Shown here piece after piece: positions 20,401 through 28,596 of a stretch of DNA of 64,000 nt. The stretch comes from Oscillospiraceae bacterium (GTDB lineage: Bacteria > Bacillota > Clostridia > Oscillospirales > Acutalibacteraceae): NCBI GenBank assembly GCA_015066625.1, contig SVOC01000013.1:1-64000 (forward strand). The letters are read 5' to 3'. Made by a program: the position numbers and the translations under genes. The notes under the pieces are model-generated. The model made no database searches. It saw only the letters and a list, made by a program, of their open reading frames with translations, and was not told the origin of the DNA. How positions within the stretch are numbered: position 1 is the first letter of the stretch; each line of letters begins with the position of its first letter.

Positions 20401-20707
20401 ATTTTCCGCATCGGCGGTTAAAGAGGATACACTTTTTGAAAAGGGCGGTGCTCATTTCGATGAGCTTTCAAAAAGGGAGTTCGATTATGAATTTTCCGAT
20501 TACGCATTAAAGCATATGAAACCCAACGCGCTTGAGCGTGTGCTGGATAAATTCCTTGACAGAAACTTTGTTCTCAATATGAGAACGGGCGAATTCTACA
20601 ATAAATATTCTCTCAGTGACCTTTATTTCATCTTCCGTACTGCACGGGACAGACTTTTTCACAAAAAGGATGCTCAAAGGGTTATTGAGAGCCGTAATAA
20701 AAAGTAA
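17423..20707 (+). CDS. Alpha-mannosidase, glycoside hydrolase family 38
   Basis: 1094 residues. GH38 enzymes release alpha-linked mannose from N-glycans or mannosides. The N-terminal catalytic barrel has the zinc-binding AHLDTSWLW (H14, D16), the nucleophile Asp in LPDCFGFGKALPQ (about D127), and HHFHDDITGTS near residue 345. Large beta-sandwich domains fill the C-terminal two thirds. There is no signal peptide, so it probably acts in the cytoplasm on imported oligosaccharide. It starts 1 base after the preceding stop and is 14 bases from the next gene, tightly linked to the two secreted ceramidase-fold proteins and the GPH transporter. Confidence 0.92.
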   Translation: MKQKSKIYTASNAHLDTSWLWTLEQSIEDFIPDTLKRNFEFIEKYPEYKFNFEGSYRYELIKEYYPEEFEKLKKYVAEGRWNPCGACYENGDVNIPSPEALTRNILYGNGFFREEFSTESNDIFLPDCFGFGKALPQVAAHSGVTGFSTGKLFWGSSVDVPFDIGRWMGADGSGVWAALMPFSYTTIFRKLPKAHRVLEKLEKSKEKNLPPITFVYHGNGDRGGAPHKSSVKNIVTAQRNNKNSGTEVYSATTKEFFDTLEAMPDDEKAKMPVYDGELLLTAHGTGSYTARTVTKRWNRRCELLWDAAERFSAAAYINGFAPYPQYGLDSGIKKVIAHHFHDDITGTSFEECYKRSHNDYVQAMNTFSAEYTAACKAIAENLDTAFVTGIPVAVSNPVQGVSSRKGAVSVAVKSDKEYFSVFDKDGNEVPSQTRSLPDGRKEITFIADVPSCGIAVFDLREGKECEIKSDLTVTEKSLENKYLAVKIDENGDICSVFDKTLGRELIKSPVRLGIYNNIHSLEWPAWEVKYKDLCGTPYMYAGSPEIRIRDKGPALCSLEITKTAGKSRFTQIISLDSESGYVSVYNETDWREEASLLKAEFSFTAENEYANYDTGIGYVQRGTNTEKLCEVPAQKWADITDKGGEYGVSVFSDSRQGWDKPHLSTLRLTLIHTPMNNYRHECSQHVMDMGLNRYSFAIKGHSGSPENMTACADEFCQPMHTFITEKNAGTLGREYSFANLNNDKARITALKKAQNSDGIILRVAECSGIEQKGVEASFSLPVEKAFEIRGDEQAPRPVEVTDGKLVFDMGHNQIRSFALVFFKKETDKKSVSIPLNFNAVGITSDKNRRASTLKGGVSLPREITPKKFIFSGVEYEFSADEKNCLVCDGGEITLDGEYKILHLLVASLGGDKSVNIGGADVTVPDCFEAQGLWDLMMLGETGYIKPLPQAITLSHTHSPEGNLTAKQFYLFSVKIPLDGRKSVTLPRDENIVIFSASAVKEDTLFEKGGAHFDELSKREFDYEFSDYALKHMKPNALERVLDKFLDRNFVLNMRTGEFYNKYSLSDLYFIFRTARDRLFHKKDAQRVIESRNKK

Positions 20708-20721
20708 AGGGGAAATTTCAG

Positions 20722-22470
20722 ATGAAAAACAGCGTCAAAAAAATCCTTTCGCTTATCCTTGCGTTAACACTTGCTTTTTCGGGCACGGTTTTTGCCGTTG
20801 CATCCGAGGGCGAGGCAATGGATAACAGCGGAATTATGTTCTGCACCAACGCTATAAACGGTCTGCTCAATGCGGTGTTCAAGGGCTTCGGTGCGCTTTT
20901 TCCCAAGGATTTTGTGTCAATTGAGGATTACGAAACCGAAAATTTCTATGAAGGCAACAAAAATTTCATTGACGCTCCTGCCGAAAACGCAAAGTGGTAT
21001 CTGGGCTTCGGCAAGGCAAGCATGGTGCCCGAAAATCTGAAAGACGGCTCCAAGAAATATTACACGGGCGGTTACTTCACCCAGAAAATCAACGGCGTTT
21101 ATGACGACCAGGGCGCAAATGCCGTGGCTCTTACCGATAATTCGGGCAGAGGCACTGTTGTTATGGTTGCGGTTGACGGCATCGGCGTGTGCAATGCCGA
21201 CGTAAGGACAATCCGTGCCGAAGCTGAAAGAAAGCTTGCGGAAATGGGCGTTGAAAGCGATATCGTTGCAATCAATGTCAACAGCACACACTGCCACACG
21301 GTTATCGATACTCAGGGCTTCGGTCTTGAGCCCCTTATCAAAACCATATTCCAAAATCTTTTCTCATTTCTGCCCTTTATTGAAAAAACAAGGAGCATCG
21401 ACTCCGAATTCTATGAGCTTATGATTGACGGCGCATCCGATGCAATCGTTGAGGCTTATACGGCTATGGAAGCGGGTACTCTTTATTACTTTGAAACCGA
21501 GGGCATCGGCAGAAGCGAAAGAAACAACAATTATATGGATGATAAATACGGCTATATCTTCAACAAGCGTTACGATATGGAAGGCTATCAGCACGTAATT
21601 GCCTGCTTCAAGTTTGTGCCCGATAACAAGAATTCCGCACCTACGGTTTTTGCCAATGTAGGCGGACATCCCACCACAATCAACAGAGAAACAAAGCTTC
21701 TCTCGGCAGATTACCCCAACTACACCGAATACAAAATGAACGCCGAGGGTATTAATTTTATGTTCATTCAGGGCGCACAGTCGCCTATTTCCGTTAACGC
21801 AGGCGGCGTTGAAACAAAGGAAATCCTTGACGAAATCGCAAAAGAGATTGAAGCCGACCCCGTTACAAAGGATTACGAGCAGGCAAAGAAGCTGGGCTAC
21901 GAATTTGCAAGAATCATTCTTGAAGCAGAAGAAAACGCAAAGCCCGTTGAGCCCGTGCTCAATGTAAAAATGAAAGAAATCAGAGTTCCCCTTGAATACG
22001 GTCTTATGGAGCTGGGCGCGGTTTCGGGTCTTCTGGGTCTGACGGTTGTACGGGATAAATCCGCACCTGCAGGATATTCGGTAATTACTGAGGTAGGATA
22101 TCTTGAAATCGGCACGGATATTGCAATGCTTACCGTACCGGGAGAGCTTATCCCTCAGCTTGTTTACGGCAATGTTGTTGACAAAACACAGTCATACACA
22201 GGCACCGACTGGAATTACGAATACACTGCGGATATCATAGGCGAAGGCAAAACCGTTCTTGTAATGGGTCTTTGCAACGATGCAATCGGCTACATCGTGC
22301 CCGATAACGATTATGCTCCCTTTATTGCAGATTCACTGTGGAACACCGATATGGGCGAAAAGCTCTGGGGCAAGCCTCAGCGTCACTACGAAGAAATGCT
22401 TTCCGCAGGCAGTGAGGCAGGCTCATCGGTTATGGGCGAGCTTAACGCACTTGTGAAGGAATACAAATAA
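20722..22470 (+). CDS. Secreted neutral/alkaline ceramidase-fold protein, paralog 2
   Basis: 582 residues with a signal peptide (1-28). The ceramidase-like motifs are TDNSGRGTVVMVAVDGIG, STHCHTVIDTQG, NVGGHPTTINRE with SADYPNY, and FIQGAQSPISVNAGG. A serine is present in the region that carries the nucleophile in true ceramidases, unlike paralogs 3 and 4. An AAAGGGGA ribosome site precedes the ATG. It lies between the GH38 gene and the transporter gene in the same operon. Whether it cleaves N-acyl sphingoid bases or another amide cannot be read from sequence. Confidence 0.75.
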   Translation: MKNSVKKILSLILALTLAFSGTVFAVASEGEAMDNSGIMFCTNAINGLLNAVFKGFGALFPKDFVSIEDYETENFYEGNKNFIDAPAENAKWYLGFGKASMVPENLKDGSKKYYTGGYFTQKINGVYDDQGANAVALTDNSGRGTVVMVAVDGIGVCNADVRTIRAEAERKLAEMGVESDIVAINVNSTHCHTVIDTQGFGLEPLIKTIFQNLFSFLPFIEKTRSIDSEFYELMIDGASDAIVEAYTAMEAGTLYYFETEGIGRSERNNNYMDDKYGYIFNKRYDMEGYQHVIACFKFVPDNKNSAPTVFANVGGHPTTINRETKLLSADYPNYTEYKMNAEGINFMFIQGAQSPISVNAGGVETKEILDEIAKEIEADPVTKDYEQAKKLGYEFARIILEAEENAKPVEPVLNVKMKEIRVPLEYGLMELGAVSGLLGLTVVRDKSAPAGYSVITEVGYLEIGTDIAMLTVPGELIPQLVYGNVVDKTQSYTGTDWNYEYTADIIGEGKTVLVMGLCNDAIGYIVPDNDYAPFIADSLWNTDMGEKLWGKPQRHYEEMLSAGSEAGSSVMGELNALVKEYK

Positions 22471-22492
22471 TTCTCTCTGAGGGAGTGAAATT

Positions 22493-24097
22493 ATGGCTGA
22501 TAACAATGATTACAAATCAAACGCTAAAGCCTTTGAGGAGCTCCGCCGTATACAGGACAGCCGTCGGGAAAAATCCGCGGCATCCCAAACTCAGGACAGA
22601 CGGTATGTGGGCACAAAGGAATCTGTGGGCTTCATCATCTGGGATGCGGCGCAGAGCTTTAATATCAACATTTTTTCAAACCGATTCATTACAAGCATCG
22701 TAGGCATTGACCTGGGCATTCAGACCGTTGTAAACACAATCAACAGTGTGTGGGATATTGTCAATGATATTTTCTTCGGTGCGGTGGTTGATAAAACCCG
22801 TACCCGCTGGGGCAAGTTCAGACCCTACCTTATGTTTCTTGCTATCCCTGGCTGCGTGCTTACAAGCCTTTACTGGCTTATGCCCCATCTTTTTGAAGGT
22901 ACAACCTCCACGGATGTTACAAAAATGATGTTCTACCTGCTTCTTACCGTTGCAAGGGAAGGCATCACCACCTTCCAGACCATTTCGAGAACGGGTCTTA
23001 TGTCCACAATCACCCCACACCCCAACGACAGAACAAGGCTTATCACACTTGCAAACTTCGCATCGGGCTTCTTCGGCGAAAAATTACCCGAGCAGGCGGT
23101 AACAATTCTCATCGATGTGCTCAGAAGTATGTATCTCAGCGATGCGGGCAAGCTTGCAAAGGCATATACAAACCTCTTTGTGGGTATGGGTGTATTCACC
23201 ACGGTTGCATCAAGCGCATCCTCATTCTGGTTCTTCTACAACACGGAAGAAAGGGTTATGCAGTCCATCAAAACACCCAGCGTGCTTATGTCAATCAAAT
23301 CCGTTATCCGCAACAAGCCCCTTCTTCTCATAACTCTTTCCGATTTCCTCAGCGGCTTTGCCATCAAGGGTAGTGAGGACGATTATTACACCGATGTTCT
23401 TCATTTCTCATCAATGACCCTTGTTGCAGGCATACCCGCCGCACCCATAAGCCCTGCCAGCTATGCCTGGGTACCCTGGATGAGAAGACGCTTTTCAAGC
23501 CGTCTGCTTTACATACTGGCAAAAGAAATCGGAAATATTCTTTATATCCCCGTTTTCCTTTTTGGCTGTATCGGCATGAAAAAGAATTATTCGGGCGGTA
23601 TGTATCAGAAGGTTGTTCCTATGGGCATTGCAATGGCACTGTGGGAGATTATCTGGACTCTTTTCTTCGGTCTCAAATCCGTTATCGGCACCGAAATGTA
23701 TAACGAGGCTATGGACTACTGCGAATGGAAAAACGGCTATCGCACAGAGGCAATGGCATCCGTTGCAAAAGGCATAGCCGCCAAGATATCCTCAAACACA
23801 AGCGCGGTTGTCACAACAGCCATAAAAAAGATGATAGGCTACGAGGCAAACGCATTCAGAACCGGTGCGGAGCAGACGGATAAGGTTAAATTCTTCCTTT
23901 TTGCAATGTTCACAATTATCCCTGCCGTAACAGGCTCACTTGGAATTATTCCTATGCTTTTCTATGACCTTGATAACGATAAGAAAGAAAAAATGTATGC
24001 CGAGCTCCTTGAGCGCCGCAAGCTGATGTCCGATGCGGTTGAAAGCGACAATGAGGATATGCTCAGACTTGCAACCGAGGCACAGATAAGAGGATAA
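22493..24097 (+). CDS. GPH-family (MFS) sugar:cation symporter
   Basis: 534 residues with about 12 hydrophobic segments. An amphipathic N-terminus is followed by FIIWDAAQSFNIN and NDIFFGAVVDKTRTRWGKFRPY, the GPH/melibiose-carrier loop-2 signature (D-K-T-R-T-R-W-G-K-x-R-P). These proteins import glycosides with sodium or protons. The position after the GH38 and ceramidase-fold genes suggests it imports the mannosidic product. It begins 22 bases after the previous stop with a GAGGGAG site and is followed 2 bases later by the acetyltransferase. Confidence 0.85.
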   Translation: MADNNDYKSNAKAFEELRRIQDSRREKSAASQTQDRRYVGTKESVGFIIWDAAQSFNINIFSNRFITSIVGIDLGIQTVVNTINSVWDIVNDIFFGAVVDKTRTRWGKFRPYLMFLAIPGCVLTSLYWLMPHLFEGTTSTDVTKMMFYLLLTVAREGITTFQTISRTGLMSTITPHPNDRTRLITLANFASGFFGEKLPEQAVTILIDVLRSMYLSDAGKLAKAYTNLFVGMGVFTTVASSASSFWFFYNTEERVMQSIKTPSVLMSIKSVIRNKPLLLITLSDFLSGFAIKGSEDDYYTDVLHFSSMTLVAGIPAAPISPASYAWVPWMRRRFSSRLLYILAKEIGNILYIPVFLFGCIGMKKNYSGGMYQKVVPMGIAMALWEIIWTLFFGLKSVIGTEMYNEAMDYCEWKNGYRTEAMASVAKGIAAKISSNTSAVVTTAIKKMIGYEANAFRTGAEQTDKVKFFLFAMFTIIPAVTGSLGIIPMLFYDLDNDKKEKMYAELLERRKLMSDAVESDNEDMLRLATEAQIRG

Positions 24098-24099
24098 AT

Positions 24100-25260
24100 A
24101 TGGAAGTAAGATATATAAAAGACAGCGAGGCGGTGGATTACCAGCGAGTATCCGCGGCGTCCTTTATATGGAAATTCGATGAGAAAGAAGACAGCACCGT
24201 GAGAATGCCCGTTCTTGCCGCGTTTGAAGAAGGCAGGCTTATTGCAGGGGTTGAGATTCTTGATTTCAGCGTCAACTACTGCGGCAGCTTCCTCAATTCG
24301 GTCATCGTCAGCGGTGTGTGCAGTCAGCCCGAATACCGCAGAATGGGCGGAATCCGTGAAATTATGAAAAAAATCGGTGAAACCGCCATCGAAAACGACT
24401 GGACTATGGGTTTTCTTCATCCATTCTCAATCGAATACTACGAAAAATTCGGCTATGCAAACCTTAACCGTATGTTTGCAATAAAAATTCCCTTTGAAAG
24501 GCTTAAGAATATCCCACGCAATACGGATGTTACACTTTACACAGGTGAGCAGTTTGAGGAGCTCAGTGAGCTTCACGCAAAATGTGCTCTCAAAGAAAAT
24601 CTGATGACTCTCCGTGAAGAAAAAAAGCATTTCTGCGATACGCCTCTTGAAAATGCGGATTACACCTATTTCAGGCGTGACAAAAACGGTGTTGCCGACG
24701 GCTATGTGCGTTTCACCCTCATAAGACCCGAGGAACTTAATGTTGAGGAGCTTTTTGCACTGACACCCGAGGCAGTTTACGGCTTGCTGGGATTTCTGCG
24801 TAACTACGACGGAATAGTAAAAAACCTCAGAGTAAGAAAGCAGTATCAGGGCAGTGACATTGCCTGCATTGCAGACCGTATTGACGGCGTTTCCTACGAT
24901 TACGACGGCGGTGCCGCAGGCAGGATTTACAATATGCAAAGGCTTCTGGAATGCAACGCTTACCCCGAAGAATACGGCATTTTCCGCCTTAAGTGTATTG
25001 ACGAATTTGAGCGTAACAACGGCATTTTTGAAATTGAATACCAAAACGGCAAAGCAACCGTCACAAAGAAAGCGGAAGGGGATTACGATATTTCCCTTAC
25101 CCCGCCTGCCGCAGCAAGGCTTTTGCTTGCAGGTGAGGGGCATAATGCACAGACCGCTGTGTATATAGACGGTGTTGAAATAAAAGGCAATGCGGATGCG
25201 TTCTTCAAAGCCTTTCCTTACCGCCACACAAGATTTGTCGACAGTCCCTGGTCGGTTTAA
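24100..25260 (+). CDS. Eis-like GNAT N-acetyltransferase
   Basis: 386 residues. The GNAT core includes VSGVCSQPEYRRMGGIREIMKK (acetyl-CoA binding, about residues 68-89) and GFLHPFSIEYYEKFGY. The overall length and C-terminal SCP2-like domain fit the Eis family of multi-site amine acetyltransferases. It is last in the five-gene operon, 2 bases after the transporter stop. In mycobacteria Eis acetylates aminoglycosides and peptides; here the substrate is unknown and drug resistance should not be assumed. Confidence 0.8.
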   Translation: MEVRYIKDSEAVDYQRVSAASFIWKFDEKEDSTVRMPVLAAFEEGRLIAGVEILDFSVNYCGSFLNSVIVSGVCSQPEYRRMGGIREIMKKIGETAIENDWTMGFLHPFSIEYYEKFGYANLNRMFAIKIPFERLKNIPRNTDVTLYTGEQFEELSELHAKCALKENLMTLREEKKHFCDTPLENADYTYFRRDKNGVADGYVRFTLIRPEELNVEELFALTPEAVYGLLGFLRNYDGIVKNLRVRKQYQGSDIACIADRIDGVSYDYDGGAAGRIYNMQRLLECNAYPEEYGIFRLKCIDEFERNNGIFEIEYQNGKATVTKKAEGDYDISLTPPAAARLLLAGEGHNAQTAVYIDGVEIKGNADAFFKAFPYRHTRFVDSPWSV

Positions 25261-25335
25261 GTGCAAAGTCAATGACAGGTTTTACCCTTACCCGTTATAA
25301 TCGGGTAAGGGCAGAGCTCTTCCGACACTTTGCAC
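25261..25335. repeat. 75-bp palindromic intergenic repeat, copy 2
   Basis: The outer arms GTGCAAAGT (25261-25269) and ACTTTGCAC (25327-25335) are perfect inverted repeats. An inner perfect stem CCCTTACCCG/CGGGTAAGGG (25285-25294 with 25302-25311) has the loop TTATAAT. It starts right at the stop of the acetyltransferase gene and ends 25 bases before the next start. There is no T-run, so it is a repeat rather than a standard terminator. Confidence 0.7.
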
Positions 25336-25359
25336 TGTTATTACATTTCAGGAGATAAT

Positions 25360-25881
25360 ATGAAATATTACATAGCACAGTTTCTGGGTATACTCGTTAC
25401 CCTGGCAGTAATACTGACCCTTCAGTTAAAAAAGAAAAAGCAGATGCTTGTTGTATCCGTGCTTTCCAACGTGTTTTCCGCCGCAAACATCCTTTTGCTT
25501 GACGGCTTCAATTCAGGCGTTGTGGTGTGCCTTGTAGCTGTTTTTCAGCTTTTTATTTCAATATGGCACGAATATAAAGGCACTCAGTCGGGCACTGCGG
25601 AAAAAATAATTTTTCTTATCCTTTATGCGGCAGGGGGGCTGATGGGCTATAAAATTCCCCTTGACCTGCTTTCAACCGTTGCGGCGGTATTCTATATGCT
25701 GGCGGTTTTCCAGAAAAAAGAGCAGAATATCAGGCTTATGCTCCTTGTGAATCTTTCACTGTGGACGGTTTACCATTCAATTCTCGGCTCAACCGCCGTT
25801 TTTGCGCAGATTTCGGGAATTATTTCTTCTCTGATTGCGCTTTACAGATTCAGAAATAAAAACAAAACTCAGGGTGACTGA
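25360..25881 (+). CDS. YgjV-like inner membrane protein
   Basis: 173 residues with five or six hydrophobic segments and almost no soluble part. It resembles the YgjV (Imp-YgjV) family by its pattern of QFLGILVTLAVILTLQLKKKKQML and later YGF-like helices, but this is a pattern match only. The start at 25360 follows AGGAG, so I prefer it over an upstream ATG at 25330 that falls in the palindromic repeat. Function unknown in the family. Confidence 0.6.
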   Translation: MKYYIAQFLGILVTLAVILTLQLKKKKQMLVVSVLSNVFSAANILLLDGFNSGVVVCLVAVFQLFISIWHEYKGTQSGTAEKIIFLILYAAGGLMGYKIPLDLLSTVAAVFYMLAVFQKKEQNIRLMLLVNLSLWTVYHSILGSTAVFAQISGIISSLIALYRFRNKNKTQGD

Positions 25882-25911
25882 TACTTATTTCGCAAATTAT
25901 CCGATTTTTCC

Positions 25912-25940
25912 TTGACCAACACTTTAAAGTGATATACAAT
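25912..25940 (+). promoter_or_regulatory. SigA-type promoter of the alpha/beta hydrolase gene
   Basis: TTGACC (25912-25917), 17-base spacer, TACAAT (25935-25940). The spacer contains the inverted repeat CACTTTAAAGTG, which could be an operator. Confidence 0.65.
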
Positions 25941-25986
25941 AGTATAAAGGTTCACCGTGTATTTAAAACCGAAAGGGGTTATAAAT

Positions 25987-27807
25987 ATGAAAAAAATCAT
26001 TTCCTGCATCCTTGTGGCTGCGCTGGCATTCTCAATGCTCTCTGTAAGTGCATCCGCAGTTAAAACCGAGTGCAACGGCGATTGCGACACCTGCCCCGCC
26101 ATTGTTGTTCCCGGTATCGGTCAGTCCAACGTATGGGCTCTTGACAAAAACGGCGATTATCTGCTTGATGCAGACGGCGAAAGAATGAGCTGCTTCCCCG
26201 CAATTTTTGATGTGGGCTCAATTGTGCTCAAGGTTCTTGTTCCCGCACTCCTTACCCTTATCACCCAGCATGATATCGGTCTTTCAAACGCACTTTGCGG
26301 TGTTGTTATGGATGCGTTTGAGGTTAACCTTTGCGACGAAAAGGGCAAGAACACAGGCAACATCGAGGTCGAAAAATATCTCTATTCCGTTGCAGAATGC
26401 TCAGACTACGAAAAACAGCAGATTTACAATAACATTCCTCTTCAGGCGTTTGCTGAAATGGCAGGCGAAGACCATCTCTATTATTTCGCATACAACTCAT
26501 TCGGTAACAACTACGACACCGTAAAAGAGCTTTATGAATACATTCAGATGGTTAAGGAAGAAACAGGCCACGATAAGGTGAACATCGTTCCCATCAGTAT
26601 GGGCGGCTCACTTGCAAACGCTCTGTTCCAGTATTATCCTCAGGTTATGGATGACCTTAACAAGGTTGTATATATCGTTCCCGCACTTAACGGCTCAACA
26701 ATCGTGGGCGACCTTTACACAAAGAACCTTGCTTTCTTTGATACCGATTTCCTCTACAACGGTTTCCTTGAGGCCCTTATGGACGAAGAAGAAGCAAGAA
26801 TGATAGAGGTTATCGCAAGAATCCTGCCCGACCAGGTGCTTTCAAGCGTACTCAAAAATGTTGCCGACTGCCTTGTTGAAGATGTTGCGGCAAATATCAC
26901 AAGCCTCTGGGGTCTTTGCCCCAAGGAGTACTACCCCGAGGCATCGGCTGCTCTCCTGGGTTCAAAGCCCGAAATAAAGAAGCAGACCGATATGTTCTAC
27001 GAGGCACAGGTAAATTCACTTGACAACATTCAGAAGCTGGTTGACAAGGGCGTTCAGGTATTCAATATTGTTGACTACGATGTACCCCTTTATCTCATAG
27101 GCAACTCCTGGAATGACGACAATGCAGACGGCGTTATCCATCTTTCATCAACATCAATGGGTGCTCACAGCGCAATTTGCGGCGAAACTCTCGGTGCGGA
27201 TTATCAGCAGGCAAACACAAGCGTTAACTGCTCAGATACATCACACAACCACATTTCACCCGATAACGTTGTTGACGCTTCAACAGGTCTTCTTCCCGAC
27301 CACACCTTCTACTTTGACGGTCAGGGTCACGAGCAGACCGCAAGAAACGATGCCATCATCGCTCTTGCAACAAGACTTCTTGCAACAGACGATATTACGG
27401 ATGTTTACTCAACCGAAGACTTCCCCCAGTTCAACGGCAGAAGAGACCCCAGAGATCTTAAAAATCATTATATCCCCGAGGCAAAGGCGGTTGACACCTC
27501 AGCCCTCAGTGCTGATGATGCGAAGGAGCTTGCCGAAGCTCTTGCCGAGGCTGAAGCTTTTGTAAACAGCACTGCGTGCTACGACGGACAGCAGGAAAAA
27601 ATCGAAACAAGACTTGAAAACATTCTCGTCAAGGTAGGTGCAAGGGAGCCCAAGGTCGAAGAAGAACCCTCAACCTTCTTCACAAATCTCAGCCTCTGGC
27701 TGTTTGACACCTACGGCGCAAACGGATTCTCCGAAATGCCCGGTCTTACGGTTGTGCTTTTCTTCAATACAATTTTCGGCGCAATCGGTTCGCTTTTCGG
27801 TAAATAA
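25987..27807 (+). CDS. Secreted alpha/beta-hydrolase-like protein
   Basis: 606 residues with a signal peptide (1-23, ending VSASA-VK). PAIVVPGIGQSN resembles the oxyanion strand of lipases. NIVPISMGGSLANALF holds a candidate nucleophile serine in a P-I-S-M-G-G elbow, where G-H-S-M-G-G is more common. A candidate histidine is in QGHEQTARND. The C-terminal hydrophobic segment (last 30 residues) may anchor it. A lipase or esterase activity at the cell surface is plausible; the substrate is unknown. The start at 25987 follows AAGGGG. Confidence 0.6.
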   Translation: MKKIISCILVAALAFSMLSVSASAVKTECNGDCDTCPAIVVPGIGQSNVWALDKNGDYLLDADGERMSCFPAIFDVGSIVLKVLVPALLTLITQHDIGLSNALCGVVMDAFEVNLCDEKGKNTGNIEVEKYLYSVAECSDYEKQQIYNNIPLQAFAEMAGEDHLYYFAYNSFGNNYDTVKELYEYIQMVKEETGHDKVNIVPISMGGSLANALFQYYPQVMDDLNKVVYIVPALNGSTIVGDLYTKNLAFFDTDFLYNGFLEALMDEEEARMIEVIARILPDQVLSSVLKNVADCLVEDVAANITSLWGLCPKEYYPEASAALLGSKPEIKKQTDMFYEAQVNSLDNIQKLVDKGVQVFNIVDYDVPLYLIGNSWNDDNADGVIHLSSTSMGAHSAICGETLGADYQQANTSVNCSDTSHNHISPDNVVDASTGLLPDHTFYFDGQGHEQTARNDAIIALATRLLATDDITDVYSTEDFPQFNGRRDPRDLKNHYIPEAKAVDTSALSADDAKELAEALAEAEAFVNSTACYDGQQEKIETRLENILVKVGAREPKVEEEPSTFFTNLSLWLFDTYGANGFSEMPGLTVVLFFNTIFGAIGSLFGK

Positions 27808-27860
27808 AACATAAAGCAAGAAACCGGCGGAGAAAGGGCGACCCTTCATAAGGAATTTAA

Positions 27861-27984
27861 GCCTTAAAAAGGCTGTTTTGGTATATAACTGCGTTGAAAA
27901 TGCTCGGAATCCGTCAAGGATTCCTGTGCTTTTCGCCTTGTTCCATATCCAAACTAGCTCTTTTTAAGGTGCGAAGCAGTTTTT
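27861..27984. repeat. Dispersed hairpin repeat sharing a core with the 8437-8716 element
   Basis: Inverted arms beginning CCTTAAAAAG (27862) and ending CTTTTTAAGG (27959-27968) enclose a core at 27889-27940 (CTGCGTTGAAAAT, then TTTTCGCCTTG). The same core is on the minus strand at 8610-8661, and both copies carry GCGAAGCAGTTTT beside an arm. This fills most of the 320-base gap between the hydrolase and RidA genes. Confidence 0.65.
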
Positions 27985-28017
27985 ATCAGGTTATTTTTCG
28001 TTCAGACAAAATGACAA

Positions 28018-28056
28018 AAACCCCGTAATACTTGATGTATTACGGGGTTTTTTCTT
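28018..28056 (+). terminator. Intrinsic terminator
   Basis: AACCCCGTAATAC pairs with GTATTACGGGGTT, followed by TTTTTC. It closes the hydrolase transcription unit after the repeat. TATAAT at 28091-28096 beyond it may be the -10 of the next gene. Confidence 0.85.
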
Positions 28057-28128
28057 TTAATCGGTTGTGGAAATCCGTGATCAAGTGTGATATAATCAGT
28101 ATCGTAAAATCTGAAAAGGAGAATTTTT

Positions 28129-28500
28129 ATGAACATTATTTACACTAAAAATGCACCCGATGCAATCGGACCCTACTCTCAGGCAATCGTAGCAGGCGGA
28201 CTTGTTTTCACTTCGGGACAGATTCCCATTAACCCCGAAAGCGGTGCCGTTGAAGCACAGACCATCACGGAGCAGACAGAACAGGTATGCAAAAATATAA
28301 AGGCCGTTCTTGAAGCATCGGGCAGCAGCCTTGAAAAGGTTGTGAAAACCGTCTGCTTCCTCAGTGATATGGGCAATTTTGCCGCATTCAACGAGGTCTA
28401 TGCAAAATATTTCACCGGCAAGCCTGCACGCTCCTGCGTTGCGGTAAAAGAGCTTCCGAAGAACGTTCTTGTTGAAATCGATACCGTAGCCGAAGTATGA
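28129..28500 (+). CDS. ridA: RidA family enamine/imine deaminase
   Basis: 123 residues, the usual length. RidA hydrolyses reactive enamines such as 2-aminoacrylate made by PLP enzymes. The family pattern runs from NAPDAIGPYSQAI and SGQIPINPESG to PARSCVAVKELPKN, with the substrate-binding arginine in the last motif. AAGGAG precedes the start. The gene stands alone with its own TATAAT box and is probably a housekeeping gene unrelated to its neighbours. Confidence 0.95.
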   Translation: MNIIYTKNAPDAIGPYSQAIVAGGLVFTSGQIPINPESGAVEAQTITEQTEQVCKNIKAVLEASGSSLEKVVKTVCFLSDMGNFAAFNEVYAKYFTGKPARSCVAVKELPKNVLVEIDTVAEV

Positions 28501-28514
28501 AAACGGCTTTTTAA

Positions 28515-28543
28515 TTGAATTTGATTTTTGTACATGATATAAT
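28515..28543 (+). promoter_or_regulatory. SigA promoter of the amino-sugar kinase/etherase operon
   Basis: TTGAAT (28515-28520), 17-base spacer, TATAAT (28538-28543). The reading frame stays open into this promoter, which supports the later start at 28597. Confidence 0.7.
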
Positions 28544-28596
28544 TGATATGGTCTGAAAAATTTTTTTGCGTGTATACTATGCAGAAGAGGAAAATG

